64,000 nt of DNA from contig JAFXFC010000052.1 in NCBI GenBank assembly GCA_017513525.1, forward strand, positions 96,468 to 160,467. Reading direction: 5' to 3'. This DNA is from Clostridia bacterium. Its GTDB lineage: Bacteria > Bacillota > Clostridia > Oscillospirales > Acutalibacteraceae. The notes beneath the pieces were generated by a model, which did no database searches, was not told the origin of the DNA, and saw nothing but the letters and a program-made list of their open reading frames with translations. Positions within the stretch are counted from its first letter, which is position 1, and each line of letters begins with the position of its first letter. The position numbers and the translations under genes were made by a program. Shown in pieces: positions 17,707 to 27,010 of this stretch.

Positions 17707-19118
17707 AAATGGACAGAAACAGTTTCGATGAGCCTGCAAAAGTCATAAAAAGGACAGATGCACCCCAACAGACAGTTTATGCACTGACTTTTTCAGAGGC
17801 AATATCGAATTTTTTCAAAACACGCTTTTCAAAAGAAAATTTAAAGCGATTTATAAAGGACAACTTCCCGCAAAAAGATGACAGTCTCAGAGAAAAGATC
17901 CGCAAAACGGTTATGGATGTTTCTTTTGTGCTTCTGGTTTTGGGAATCTCCTATATTATTTTCTATTATCACGGATACCGTGAGAGAATAAGTGTCCTTG
18001 GAAATTGGCAGACATCTATTGAAAGTATTAACGAGGATGAGCTTTTTGATTTTGAAATAAAAAAGCTTTGGGAGAATGTTAAAGAACGGTATCCCGATGT
18101 CGAATTCCCTGAAGGGATGGCACTCAAATTTGCGGATCTTTATGCAGTAAACCAGGATACCGCAGGAATTCTCTCTATTTCTGAAAAGAAGCTTTGGTTC
18201 CCTGTGTTGCTGAATAAATCATCTCGGTCATACTATATGTGGAAGGACTTGTACGGTGAATATAACCGTTACGGCAACCCGTTTATTGATTACCGCTGCA
18301 GTATTGAAAAGGGAAATCTCAGTAAGAACACTATAATTTACGGTCATAACACACACGATAAGCTTGGTTTTAATAAGCTTATAGAATATATGAATCTTGA
18401 CGGATATAAGGAAGCTCCCGTAGTAACTCTCGAAACACTGTATGAAAAGACACAATGGAAGATATTTGCGGTCATTCTTACGAATTCCACTTATGAGGCA
18501 GACAGAGGTCATCTTTTCACATATCTTATAACCGATTTTTCATCGACAAATGAATTCATGACAACGATAGACGGCATCTATGAGCGTTCTATGATAAATA
18601 CGGGCATAGATGTAAAAGAAGATGATAAAATTCTTACTCTGTATACTTGTTATCAGGATATATTTGACGGCGGAAGACTTGTAGTTTTTGCCCGTCTTTT
18701 AAGAGACGGAGAAAGTGCAGAGGTTGATGTTTCAAAGGCATCTTTTAACCACAGTGCCCGTTATCCGCAGGCTTATTACGATAAGCTTGGTCTTACAAAT
18801 CCTTATGAGCATCTGACTGAACCGAATACATTTGAAACCGCAGAGAACGACTCAGATAGTGCGGAGGCTACGGATTCACCGTTTGTTGATGCTCCTGAAG
18901 ATGTGCCTTCCGAAAACGAAGGCGTCCCGGAAGAAAACACTGCCGCAGAGAACTTACCTCAAGAAGAAATAACCGAGTCGGACGGTGGCGCTTCACCTGA
19001 ACAAAACCAGCCCCCTTCTGAAGAAAATCCCCCCGTAGAGCCTGTTGTTCCCGAAGCACCGGTTGTGCCTGAGCCTGTTCTCGATGATATCGTGGCTCCT
19101 GAAGTACCTGCTGAGTGA
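17703..19118 (+). CDS. Class B sortase with Pro/Glu-rich C-terminal tail
   Basis: Second class B sortase, 471 residues. It has a basic cytosolic N-terminus, one membrane helix (about 70-88) and a sortase core with His215 in IIYGHNTHDKLGF, Cys316 in TLYTCYQD and Arg325 in GGRLVVFARLLR. After the core there is a roughly 95-residue Pro/Glu/Val-rich tail, suited to spanning the cell wall. Residues RDGESAEVDVS and the following PQAYYDKLGLTNPY mirror the first sortase. Start is uncertain: GTG at 17703 (ATGA-like overlap with the previous stop) or ATG at 17709; AAAGGAAA at 17689 fits either. Confidence 0.9.
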   Translation: MKMDRNSFDEPAKVIKRTDAPQQTVYALTFSEAISNFFKTRFSKENLKRFIKDNFPQKDDSLREKIRKTVMDVSFVLLVLGISYIIFYYHGYRERISVLGNWQTSIESINEDELFDFEIKKLWENVKERYPDVEFPEGMALKFADLYAVNQDTAGILSISEKKLWFPVLLNKSSRSYYMWKDLYGEYNRYGNPFIDYRCSIEKGNLSKNTIIYGHNTHDKLGFNKLIEYMNLDGYKEAPVVTLETLYEKTQWKIFAVILTNSTYEADRGHLFTYLITDFSSTNEFMTTIDGIYERSMINTGIDVKEDDKILTLYTCYQDIFDGGRLVVFARLLRDGESAEVDVSKASFNHSARYPQAYYDKLGLTNPYEHLTEPNTFETAENDSDSAEATDSPFVDAPEDVPSENEGVPEENTAAENLPQEEITESDGGASPEQNQPPSEENPPVEPVVPEAPVVPEPVLDDIVAPEVPAE

Positions 19119-19156
19119 ACTTTTTTTGGTTGTGAATTAAAGGAAAAGGAAAGAAT

Positions 19157-20425
19157 ATGAAAGCCAGAATTTTTTTAATGGGAGCCCAAAATCTTGGTTC
19201 TTGCCGAAGACTGGAAACTGAATTAAAATATGTTTTCTCTGATTATCTTACCGATAACGGGGGAGTCAGCTCATTTTACGGAATAAAGGAAGCAACTGCT
19301 GATATAGCTAAGGCGGTCACTGATGCACATGCACTTATCTTTATTGCCGACTATTCATCCTTCGGTGCCACTAAGCTTATGCTTTCAAAAGCCTTCGGTT
19401 TTGAACTTAGCTGTGACCCCTCACTTTTGCAAAAGGCATGTGAAACTTGTGAGAAAGATCCCGAAGAAGAGGATTATGAATTCTCGGTGACTCATGCTTT
19501 TGTACCGTCTAACACAAGGACTTTTGTTCTTAGTGACGGAAAATTTGCAGGCTTTTCCGTCGCAAACGGAAATCAGACAATAATTCTTATCCCATATGAA
19601 AAGGATAGAACATCAGTTCTTCTTGCTTCGCAGGTAATTCCTTATCTTAATGCAACTTATCATGTGAGCATTGATTTCGGAAAACTCAAAGAACTCAATT
19701 CTCAGATGCTTCTTTCTTCATTGGAAAAGAATGCTTCTAAGATTGCAGTTGCAGGAACAAATACTGCTTCATTTTTCAAAGACTATGTCGGTGTCAATGA
19801 AAAACTTTCAGCTTTTATTAATATTTCTCCCATCGCAGAAAAAAGAGGCTCTATGCAGCCGATAGATTATGTTGTAAATCTTTCAATAACAGCAGCCGAG
19901 CTGCTTTCATGCAGATACGGTGTAGCAATGTCCAACGCATTTTACACAGGCGACAGTCCCGACAGTGAAAAAATAGTGTACCTTGCCGTTACGAATGAAA
20001 GAGAAACAGCAGTCAGAGAGATACATTCTTTTGTAGGTGAAGATATCTCGTCATTTCTCAATAGATGCAGCGGTGATTTTTGTGCATTTATTTCAGATAT
20101 TATTTCAAATGATGAAGTGTATGTTGAAGATAATGCAGTCAGAGAAAAAGCCGCAGAAAAAAGATATAAAATAGCAATTGCTTCAGTTGCTGCAGTTATT
20201 CTGGCTGTTGCAGTATTTTGTTTTTCATATTTTTATACCAACAATTACAGTATTACACAGTGGGCAAATAATTTTATTGAATGGATATTTCCAGCAGGTA
20301 ATCCCTTTGAAGGAATGTTTGACCGTTTTGTTCCGGGTGAGGATGAAGAACAGGCACAGGCTGATATTGATGCAGATGCAGCTGTTTCAGATTCTGATGC
20401 TTCGGACACACAAAACGACGACTGA
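19157..20425 (+). CDS. Membrane-anchored protein resembling a degenerate CinA (MoCF plus amidohydrolase-like halves)
   Basis: Protein of 422 residues with one membrane helix near the end (about 338-360) and an acidic outward tail of about 60 residues, so the main body is cytosolic. By eye, residues 57-150 follow the order of the CinA MoCF domain: ALIFIADYSSFGATKLMLSKAFG sits where CinA has its GGLGPTxDD loop, then THAFVPSNT where CinA has a QALVPEGA-like strand, then a TIILIPYEKD strand. Residues 245-315 resemble the CinA C-terminal domain (RYGVAMSN..TGDSPDSEKIVYLAV). Catalytic-type motifs are eroded, so enzyme activity is doubtful. It lies between the second sortase and the SpoIID-like gene. 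The homology is a hypothesis. Confidence 0.6.
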   Translation: MKARIFLMGAQNLGSCRRLETELKYVFSDYLTDNGGVSSFYGIKEATADIAKAVTDAHALIFIADYSSFGATKLMLSKAFGFELSCDPSLLQKACETCEKDPEEEDYEFSVTHAFVPSNTRTFVLSDGKFAGFSVANGNQTIILIPYEKDRTSVLLASQVIPYLNATYHVSIDFGKLKELNSQMLLSSLEKNASKIAVAGTNTASFFKDYVGVNEKLSAFINISPIAEKRGSMQPIDYVVNLSITAAELLSCRYGVAMSNAFYTGDSPDSEKIVYLAVTNERETAVREIHSFVGEDISSFLNRCSGDFCAFISDIISNDEVYVEDNAVREKAAEKRYKIAIASVAAVILAVAVFCFSYFYTNNYSITQWANNFIEWIFPAGNPFEGMFDRFVPGEDEEQAQADIDADAAVSDSDASDTQNDD

Positions 20426-20476
20426 TACCGAAAAAAGGTATATTGACGGACACTTTGTTTATAGTAGGATGATCAC

Positions 20477-21733
20477 ATGAAACTGATGCTGAAAAAGTCA
20501 ATTGCGGTAATTCTTGCCGCAGTGATGACATTGAGTTTATCGTTGATATCAAATGCCGCAAGAACCGTTTTAACAGGCGATATGGATGAGGATGGCAGGA
20601 TAACGGCAAAAGATGCCCGCAGTGTGCTTCGCTTTTCCGTAGATCTGGACCATTATACCCGAGCTCATCTGAAGATCGGTGATATCGACAGCAACGAAAA
20701 ATTAAATGCCGCCGATGCAAGATATATTCTTCGTTTTTCTGTAGGACTTGATAGTCCTGCAAGTGAAAATGTTGAGGTAAATGAAGAGGATTTTGAAGAG
20801 TACATAAACCTTCCTCCCGTAGATGAAATTTTTAAATGGATCCTTCCCGAGGCTCCTGAAATAAATGCACAACCCGGTACATTTACCTTTACTGTTTACG
20901 GCTACGGTCACGGAGTCGGTCTTTCCCAATACGGAGCACTTTCCCTTGAGGATGCGGGTTTTACATATGACAGAATTCTCTCTCACTACTATACGGGAAC
21001 TGAGATAAAGAATATAGAAGAATTTCCCGAAAAAACGGTTTATCCCGTATATAAAGAAGTGTCCGAGGGAGTATTCGGCTATGTTCCTGATGAACTTCCG
21101 ACTAAGGAGCTGTTGGCAAGAATAGTTTATCAGGAAATATACGGTGTGACTCAAAAAGGCAAATATGAAGAAGCACTGAAGGCTATGACGCTTTGTGTTT
21201 TTTCAAATCTGATATATTATGATTTTAACATTAAAAGCCGCTGGAGTGTCGGAATAGCCACTTCTCGTTCTTATGAAGAGCTTCCGCAAAATCTGAAAGA
21301 TATTGTTGATGAGGTTTTAGGACAGTTTATAACCGTAAAAGGTGATGATAATGCGATAGAGGCGGTATACGGTGCTCTTGCTGCAGGAATGACAGCTTCT
21401 GCAGAAAGCATATGGAATATGAAGAGTTCATATCTTATGCCGGTACCAAGTCCCTTTGATATGCAAAGGGAAGGCTTTATTTCTCAGCGTACATACACAA
21501 AAGAAGAAATGAAAAAGCTTATAACAGACTATGATAAAACTATTGTACTTGAAGATGACCCTTCGCAGTGGCTGAAAATTATTGAACATACGGGTTCGAT
21601 GGACGAAACAAGAGGTTATGTCACAAGAATAAAAGTGGGTAATAAGGAGCTTCAGGGGTATAATGAGTTTCATATGAAGCTTTTAGGCAACACTTTGCGT
21701 TCTTCGTGTTTTACGATAACTTATACACCGTAA
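20477..21733 (+). CDS. Secreted dockerin-like protein with circularly permuted SpoIID/LytB domain
   Basis: Protein of 418 residues with a signal peptide (1-28). Two dockerin-type calcium loops follow: [13 protein letters not shown] (D35, D37, D39, D46) and [13 protein letters not shown] (D69, D71, N73, D80), each followed by a RFSVxLD helix. Then comes [14 protein letters not shown] (141-154) with [11 protein letters not shown] (167-177), which normally ends a SpoIID domain. After it come the usual early SpoIID parts, [13 protein letters not shown] (211-223) and [19 protein letters not shown] (230-248), the central region with [18 protein letters not shown], and the penultimate strand [17 protein letters not shown] at the extreme end. 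SpoIID enzymes are peptidoglycan lytic transglycosylases; activity here is untested. Last gene of the sortase locus. Confidence 0.82.
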   Translation: MKLMLKKSIAVILAAVMTLSLSLISNAARTVLTGDMDEDGRITAKDARSVLRFSVDLDHYTRAHLKIGDIDSNEKLNAADARYILRFSVGLDSPASENVEVNEEDFEEYINLPPVDEIFKWILPEAPEINAQPGTFTFTVYGYGHGVGLSQYGALSLEDAGFTYDRILSHYYTGTEIKNIEEFPEKTVYPVYKEVSEGVFGYVPDELPTKELLARIVYQEIYGVTQKGKYEEALKAMTLCVFSNLIYYDFNIKSRWSVGIATSRSYEELPQNLKDIVDEVLGQFITVKGDDNAIEAVYGALAAGMTASAESIWNMKSSYLMPVPSPFDMQREGFISQRTYTKEEMKKLITDYDKTIVLEDDPSQWLKIIEHTGSMDETRGYVTRIKVGNKELQGYNEFHMKLLGNTLRSSCFTITYTP

Positions 21734-21744
21734 GGAGTGTATTT

Positions 21745-22299
21745 ATGGATAAAGAGAGAATTGAAAAGGCGGTAAGAGAAATTCTTATCGCAATAGGAGA
21801 GGATCCCGACAGAGAGGGGCTTCTGGAAACTCCCGAGCGAGTTGCCAGAATGTATGAAGAGGTTTTCGGCGGACTTGAAAAAGATCCCGAACAGCATCTC
21901 AAGATTTTCAATGACGAAAAGAATGAGGAAATGGTGGTTGTCCGTGACATTCCTTTATATTCAATGTGTGAACACCATCTGCTTCCCTTTGTCGGAAAAG
22001 CTCATATAGTCTATATTCCTCAGAACGGTAAAGTAATAGGACTTTCAAAGCTTGCAAGAATCGTTGATAATTTTGCAAGACGCCCTCAGATACAGGAAAG
22101 ACTTACTTCTCAGATAGCCGATTTTCTTATGGATAAGCTTGATCCCTTAGGTGTTGCAGTAGTTATTGAAGCCGAACACCTTTGCATGACCATGAGAGGG
22201 GCTCGAGCCGCAGGTGCAAAAACAAAAACCTCCGCTCTCAGAGGAAATATGCGTTCAGACGCAAGAACCAGAGCAGAGGCAATGACACTTATCGGTTAA
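21745..22299 (+). CDS. folE: GTP cyclohydrolase I
   Basis: Cytosolic enzyme of 184 residues opening the pterin path (folate, or preQ0) by converting GTP to 7,8-dihydroneopterin triphosphate. Zn ligands are seen in [10 protein letters not shown] and HLCMTMRG, and the substrate-binding [23 protein letters not shown] block is intact. The ATG at 21745 follows TAAGGAGTG; an upstream in-frame start inside the preceding gene is rejected. No other folate or queuosine genes are adjacent. Confidence 0.96.
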   Translation: MDKERIEKAVREILIAIGEDPDREGLLETPERVARMYEEVFGGLEKDPEQHLKIFNDEKNEEMVVVRDIPLYSMCEHHLLPFVGKAHIVYIPQNGKVIGLSKLARIVDNFARRPQIQERLTSQIADFLMDKLDPLGVAVVIEAEHLCMTMRGARAAGAKTKTSALRGNMRSDARTRAEAMTLIG

Positions 22300-22320
22300 A
22301 ATGTTAATTGGAGGTTTAAT

Positions 22321-23589
22321 ATGTCTACACCGCTTGCAGACAGAATAAGACCGAAAAATCTTGATGAAATAGCAGGTCAGCGCCATTTGTTTTCAGAGGG
22401 CGCTGTTCTTCGTAATATCATAGAGTCGGGAAATATTCCCAATTTAATATTCTACGGTCCCTCAGGTACGGGAAAAACCACGGTTGCAAGAATAATTGCA
22501 GCAGCTACAAATAAAAGACTTCATATATTAAACGGAACAAGTGCCTCACTTTCAGATGTAAAGGATGTTATCGGAGAGATAAACACTATTGCCGCTCAGA
22601 ACGGACTTTTGCTGTATCTTGACGAAATTCAGTATTTCAATAAAAAACAGCAGCAGTCACTTTTACAGTATATCGAAAACGGTGATATAACGCTTATTGC
22701 ATCCACTACGGAAAACCCATATTTCTATATATATTCCGCAGTGCTGAGCCGCTCAACTGTCTTTGAATTCAAGAGTATTTCCCCTGAAGATGCAGTTCCC
22801 GGGATTGAAAGAGCCTTTAATATAATGAGTGAGGATAACCAAGAGGAATATGATATTGAAGAGGGGGTTATTCCTTACATTGCTTCCGTGTGCGGGGGGG
22901 ATATGAGAAAAGCTGCCAATATCGCCGAGCTTTGTGTCATAGGTGCTCCGAGAGCCGTAACGGGAGAAAAGAGAAAAATTACTCTGAGTTCTGTACAGCA
23001 GATCACTCAGAGAAGCGGTATGCACTATGACAGGCAGGGAGATGAGTATTACGATATGCTCTCAGCCTTTCAGAAGTCTATGCGTGGCTCTGACCCCGAT
23101 GCCGCCATACATTACCTGGCACGTATTCTTGAAGCGGGAGACCTTATATCTGCTACAAGAAGACTTATGGTGTGTGCCTGTGAAGATGTAGGACTCGCAT
23201 ATCCCATGATAATACCGATTGTAAAATCAGCCTGTGATATTGCTATGCAGGTGGGACTTCCTGAAGCGAGAATCCCTCTTGCAGATGCCGTTATTTTAGT
23301 ATGTAATTCCCCGAAATCCAATTCGGGTGAAATGGCTATAGATGCTGCAATGAATGATGTAAGAAATGGTCTTGCGGGACCTGTTCCGAGGCATTTACAG
23401 AATAAGCACTTTGACGGTGAGGATGCTGAAGTAAAGGGTCAGTTTTATAAATACCCCCATGACGCTCCGAATCATTGGCTGAAGCAGCAGTATCTTCCAG
23501 ATATAATAAAGGATAAAAAGTATTATATATACGGCGAAAATAAGACCGAACAAGCAGCAAAGGAATATTGGTCTAAAATCAAAAAGTAA
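22321..23589 (+). CDS. rarA: Replication-associated recombination protein A (MgsA/RarA AAA ATPase)
   Basis: AAA+ ATPase of 422 residues related to clamp-loader subunits, acting at stalled replication forks. The start PLADRIRPKNLDEIAGQRHL is the family opening; Walker A is GPSGTGKTT (residues 41-49), Walker B LLYLDEIQYFN, sensor 1 STTENPYF, and the C-terminal tetramerisation region includes CACEDVGLAYP. Length is normal. It follows folE by 21 bases with GGAGG before the start. Confidence 0.95.
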   Translation: MSTPLADRIRPKNLDEIAGQRHLFSEGAVLRNIIESGNIPNLIFYGPSGTGKTTVARIIAAATNKRLHILNGTSASLSDVKDVIGEINTIAAQNGLLLYLDEIQYFNKKQQQSLLQYIENGDITLIASTTENPYFYIYSAVLSRSTVFEFKSISPEDAVPGIERAFNIMSEDNQEEYDIEEGVIPYIASVCGGDMRKAANIAELCVIGAPRAVTGEKRKITLSSVQQITQRSGMHYDRQGDEYYDMLSAFQKSMRGSDPDAAIHYLARILEAGDLISATRRLMVCACEDVGLAYPMIIPIVKSACDIAMQVGLPEARIPLADAVILVCNSPKSNSGEMAIDAAMNDVRNGLAGPVPRHLQNKHFDGEDAEVKGQFYKYPHDAPNHWLKQQYLPDIIKDKKYYIYGENKTEQAAKEYWSKIKK

Positions 23590-23883
23590 TTAATTGGGGA
23601 TGTAAAAAAAGCGCAGACCGCAAAAAACAAGATAAATCAAGGGGTTCGAGCAAGTCAGATACTTGTAAGAACCCCTAAAAACAACCCCAAATACATAATT
23701 TATTAAAATTTTATGTTTTATGCTACGAACAAACCTCGCCTCTCGACGTACCTTTGTACGCCTTCGGGCAAGCCAAAACAAGCTGAAGCCTTGTTTTGGC
23801 TCGGTTTGTCCGTTGGGCATCATTTTTTTCTATCCCCTTAAAAGGAGCTGTAAAAACACTTTCGTTTTTTACAGTTCCAATTG
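23590..23883. repeat. Structured intergenic sequence, possible dispersed repeat
   Basis: The 294 bases between rarA and the DHHW gene hold no convincing gene but two strong palindromes. aggggttc...gaacccct with an inner caagt/acttg pair spans about 23637-23677. A 12-base perfect stem agccaaaacaag (23771-23782) and cttgttttggct (23790-23801) follows. A short open frame on the minus strand (23590-23823) starting MMPNGQTEPKQ is built from these palindromes and is judged not to be a gene. The layout suggests a non-autonomous repeat or structured RNA. Confidence 0.5.
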
Positions 23884-25257
23884 TTATCCTTCAATAAAGT
23901 TTGTAAGAGTCTGAACAAGAGAAGGGTTTCTTGTCATTGAAATATTATTAACAAAAATGATATCATCAACAGGATTTTCTTCTAAGAAACTGCTGAGAGT
24001 ATTTTTATAATGTCTGTAATCAATAACATATACAGTCTTATAATGATAAACAAGGAACGGAACAAATGCATTACCGTAGCTTTCTTTTATAACAAGACAG
24101 GTTTCGCCTTCGGTTTTATCTTCATTCTGAATGGTTGAAAGGGGATTGTCACCGCTTAAAAATGTACCGTATTTAAATGTCGGGGAATCATTTGATTTAT
24201 CATAAAGCAGGGGCTTTGAGAATGTTGAACCGTTTTCATCCGTAACAGTCATTGAATATTTGCAGGGCGGAATATATGCGTCAACTCTGTCGGGAGTAGC
24301 ACCGAGTGCAGGATTAGAGCCTGAATCATTATAGAAAGAGCCGAGGAAGCCATCAAAGCTCCATATTTCATAAGCACTCAGCGGTAAGGCGGTAATTCCT
24401 TTTGTCTGACAGAAAACCTCGTATGCGTAATATGCAGCAAGTGCTGTCCAGTGGTGGTCTGTGCGGAAATATACATATTCATTTCTGTGCTGCTTGATGT
24501 TGTCAAAGCAGTTGAATTTTTTTACATTTGCCGAGGTAGAACCGAGCATATAGTCGATCGCATTTTTTTGATCGGAAGCTGATATTTTTTCTCTTACTTT
24601 TTCATTAAGAGTTATATCGGTGCTGCTCGGTGCTATGGTTACAAACACATCTGAAGAATCTGAAAAACGGGTAGCAGCGGTATTAATAGCTTTAATATAA
24701 TTATCTGCAGTATCCTGCACGAAATGGAAATATTCGAAAGCTGCGTTGTCACATATCAAGATGCCTCCGAACTCTTCAACATTCTGTGCTTCACTTGTGT
24801 CTGCGGGGTAGGTGACATTTTCGGGAGTAACAGTTTCAGCTTCGTTTGAAGTTGCTTCAGCGGTATTTTCAGATGATGCACTTTCTGCGACAATTGCTGC
24901 TGTAGTGTTTTCATTCGGAACTACGGGTTCGGGAATGGCATCGCCTGCAATTCCTTCATTAAAGCCTGTGAGGGTTCCTGATGTTCCGAGAAAATTCTGT
25001 ATCTTTGAATTGATATTTATTATTGTATCACGAAAAGGAACTGTGTCGGAAAACCATGTTGAAATGTCGGCAAAGTAATCTCCGCTCATAAGAGCTGTGT
25101 AACTGAATTCGGGGAAGCTTGCAAGCTCTCTTTTTTCAGTTTCCGAAACAGTGGGTCTCAGAGGAATTATAAAACAAAACGCAGTTATTATAATGATCGT
25201 TGAAAAGCTTACAATGATTTTTATCAGTTTGTGCTTTTTTGCAGATGGTTTTTTCAT
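23884..25257 (-). CDS. DHHW-motif protein, AlgX/AlgJ-like O-acetylation partner
   Basis: Protein of 457 residues with one N-terminal membrane helix (about 13-31), so the body is outside. It carries YFRTDHHWTALAAYYAYEVF, whose DHHW motif defines the family, and a Ser-containing block near the end (CLVIKESYGNAFVPFLVYHY) as in SGNH-type AlgJ/AlgX proteins that acetylate surface polysaccharides. A Pro/Ala/Glu-rich linker lies around 105-160. It is 18 bases downstream of an MBOAT acyltransferase gene, the usual partner that passes acetyl groups across the membrane. The target polymer is unknown. Confidence 0.88.
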   Translation of the reverse strand: MKKPSAKKHKLIKIIVSFSTIIIITAFCFIIPLRPTVSETEKRELASFPEFSYTALMSGDYFADISTWFSDTVPFRDTIININSKIQNFLGTSGTLTGFNEGIAGDAIPEPVVPNENTTAAIVAESASSENTAEATSNEAETVTPENVTYPADTSEAQNVEEFGGILICDNAAFEYFHFVQDTADNYIKAINTAATRFSDSSDVFVTIAPSSTDITLNEKVREKISASDQKNAIDYMLGSTSANVKKFNCFDNIKQHRNEYVYFRTDHHWTALAAYYAYEVFCQTKGITALPLSAYEIWSFDGFLGSFYNDSGSNPALGATPDRVDAYIPPCKYSMTVTDENGSTFSKPLLYDKSNDSPTFKYGTFLSGDNPLSTIQNEDKTEGETCLVIKESYGNAFVPFLVYHYKTVYVIDYRHYKNTLSSFLEENPVDDIIFVNNISMTRNPSLVQTLTNFIEG

Positions 25258-25275
25258 TTTATAATTACCTCCTTA

Positions 25276-26745
25276 TCAGAATTGGAAATAAATGAAGGGA
25301 TTATATGAGTTACCGACAAGGGTTATTGCAGAAAGTATAATAAGTGCTGTCGGAGATAAGATATCTGCAGTTCTGTAAATAAAACTTACGGCAAGATTAT
25401 TCTTTGCATGCTTAATGAGGAAATTCTTTACATGTTTAATAACAGGTGTACAAGCAATTGCACAAATTATGAAGAAGAATATGTAACCCGAAATAAAGCT
25501 TGCAGCTTCATATGTTATAAATGGATTTCCGTTAAGACAGAACATACCGCTAAGAACTGTGCCGATAAGCGGGAATTTTGTGAATTTGAAGAATACCCAG
25601 CCGAAATAAACGGCAATGAGAAGATATGCTCTTCCGATAATTTTATGCTTTTGAAGGAATTTGCCGTAAACAAATTTTTCGAGTACGAGAAGTACAAAGA
25701 AGTAAATTCCCCAGAGAACAAAGCTCCATGATGCACCATGCCAGAGTCCTGTAAGTGCCCAGACGATAAAGAGATTAAAAACCTGACGAAGCTTACCTTT
25801 TTTGTTTCCTCCGAGAGGAATATAAACATAATCTCTGAAGAAAGTGCCCAGAGACATATGCCATCTTCTCCAGAATTCGGTAACGCAAGTCGATGTATAG
25901 GGATAGTCAAAATTTTCCTTATAATGGAAGCCGCACATAAGTCCCATGCCTATTGCCATATCCGAATATGCAGAGAAATCAAGATATATCTGAAGCATAT
26001 AGAATGCTACGCCAACCCAGAGCGTCAATGCTGAGCGGCCTGTAATTATGTCGATATTTGAAGAAAGCTCAGCCGCATTTGCGATGGCTTCATCCGATAA
26101 AATAAGGGTATCTGCAACCGCAGCACAGCCGTTTGCAAGAACAGCCTTTTTTGCAAGACCGCAGGCAAATCTTGTGAGTCCACCGGACATTTCGTTAAGA
26201 TTTATATTTCTTTCGGTAAGCTCGTTTTCAATATCGCCGTACCGCACGATAGGACCTGCAATACACTGGTGGAAAAGAGAAGTATATAAAAGAACTTTAT
26301 AGTAACGCTTCTGTGCAGGCACTTCGCCTCTGTATACATCAATAACATAGGTCAGAAGCTGAAATGTATAAAATGAAATACCTATCGGCAATTGCACTTG
26401 CGGAACAGGTATCAGATCGATTCCTATAAGTGAATTTAAGGAGTCAACTGCGAAGCCTATGTATTTGAAATACCCGATAGAACCTATACATACTGTAATT
26501 GCCGCTGCAAGCCAGAGCTTTTTTTCCTGATTGCCTTTTGAAGTTTCTATAAGTCGGGAGAACAGCCAGCAGAACAGCGACATGAGAACCAGTATTGCGA
26601 CATATACAGGCTCACCGAAGGCATAAAATACAAGAGAAAATGCGAGAAGTACGATATTTCTGGTTTTTACTGTTTTACAGAAATAATAACATATTAAATT
26701 TGCCGGGAAAAAAGCAAAACAGAACAGCAAGCTTGAAAAAACCAT
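25276..26745 (-). CDS. MBOAT family O-acyltransferase
   Basis: Integral membrane protein of 489 residues with about ten to twelve helices. Family marks include [36 protein letters not shown] (core [20 protein letters not shown]) with one conserved His, and [16 protein letters not shown] with the catalytic His. Homologues (AlgI, DltB, PatA) move acyl groups, usually acetyl, from cytosolic donors to envelope polymers. It precedes the DHHW gene, forming a two-gene acetylation unit. Confidence 0.94.
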   Translation of the reverse strand: [489 protein letters not shown]

Positions 26746-26944
26746 TTTTAGGAATCCTTTATTTTATATTTTGCGGTTTAATTAGAACGCAAGAAAAACA
26801 ATATATATTATTATATAAAACAGGCGAAATTACAAGCATAAAAAAAGCAAATGAAAAAAATTGTAGAAATATACAAAACCCTGTAAGTGCCTCATATATT
26901 TTTTGCTAAAGAAAACTTTTTAATTAAAAGTTCATTTCTTTATA

Positions 26945-26973
26945 TTGTAATCCAAGGTAAAATATGATATTAT
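26945..26973 (+). promoter_or_regulatory. Possible promoter for the ABC exporter operon
   Basis: TTGTAA (26945-26950), 17-base spacer and TATTAT (26968-26973) lie 37 bases before the first ABC gene. The 265-base gap between the MBOAT gene and this operon (26746-27010) is very AT-rich; nothing else was recognised in it. Confidence 0.45.
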
Positions 26974-27010
26974 TTATTAGATTTTAAATATTTTTTTACG
27001 GAGGCACAGA

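Noticed and set aside
23590..23823. 77-residue minus-strand frame starting MMPNGQTEPKQ
   Set aside because: Built from palindromes in a structured intergenic stretch; no ribosome site seen and composition unlike a protein.
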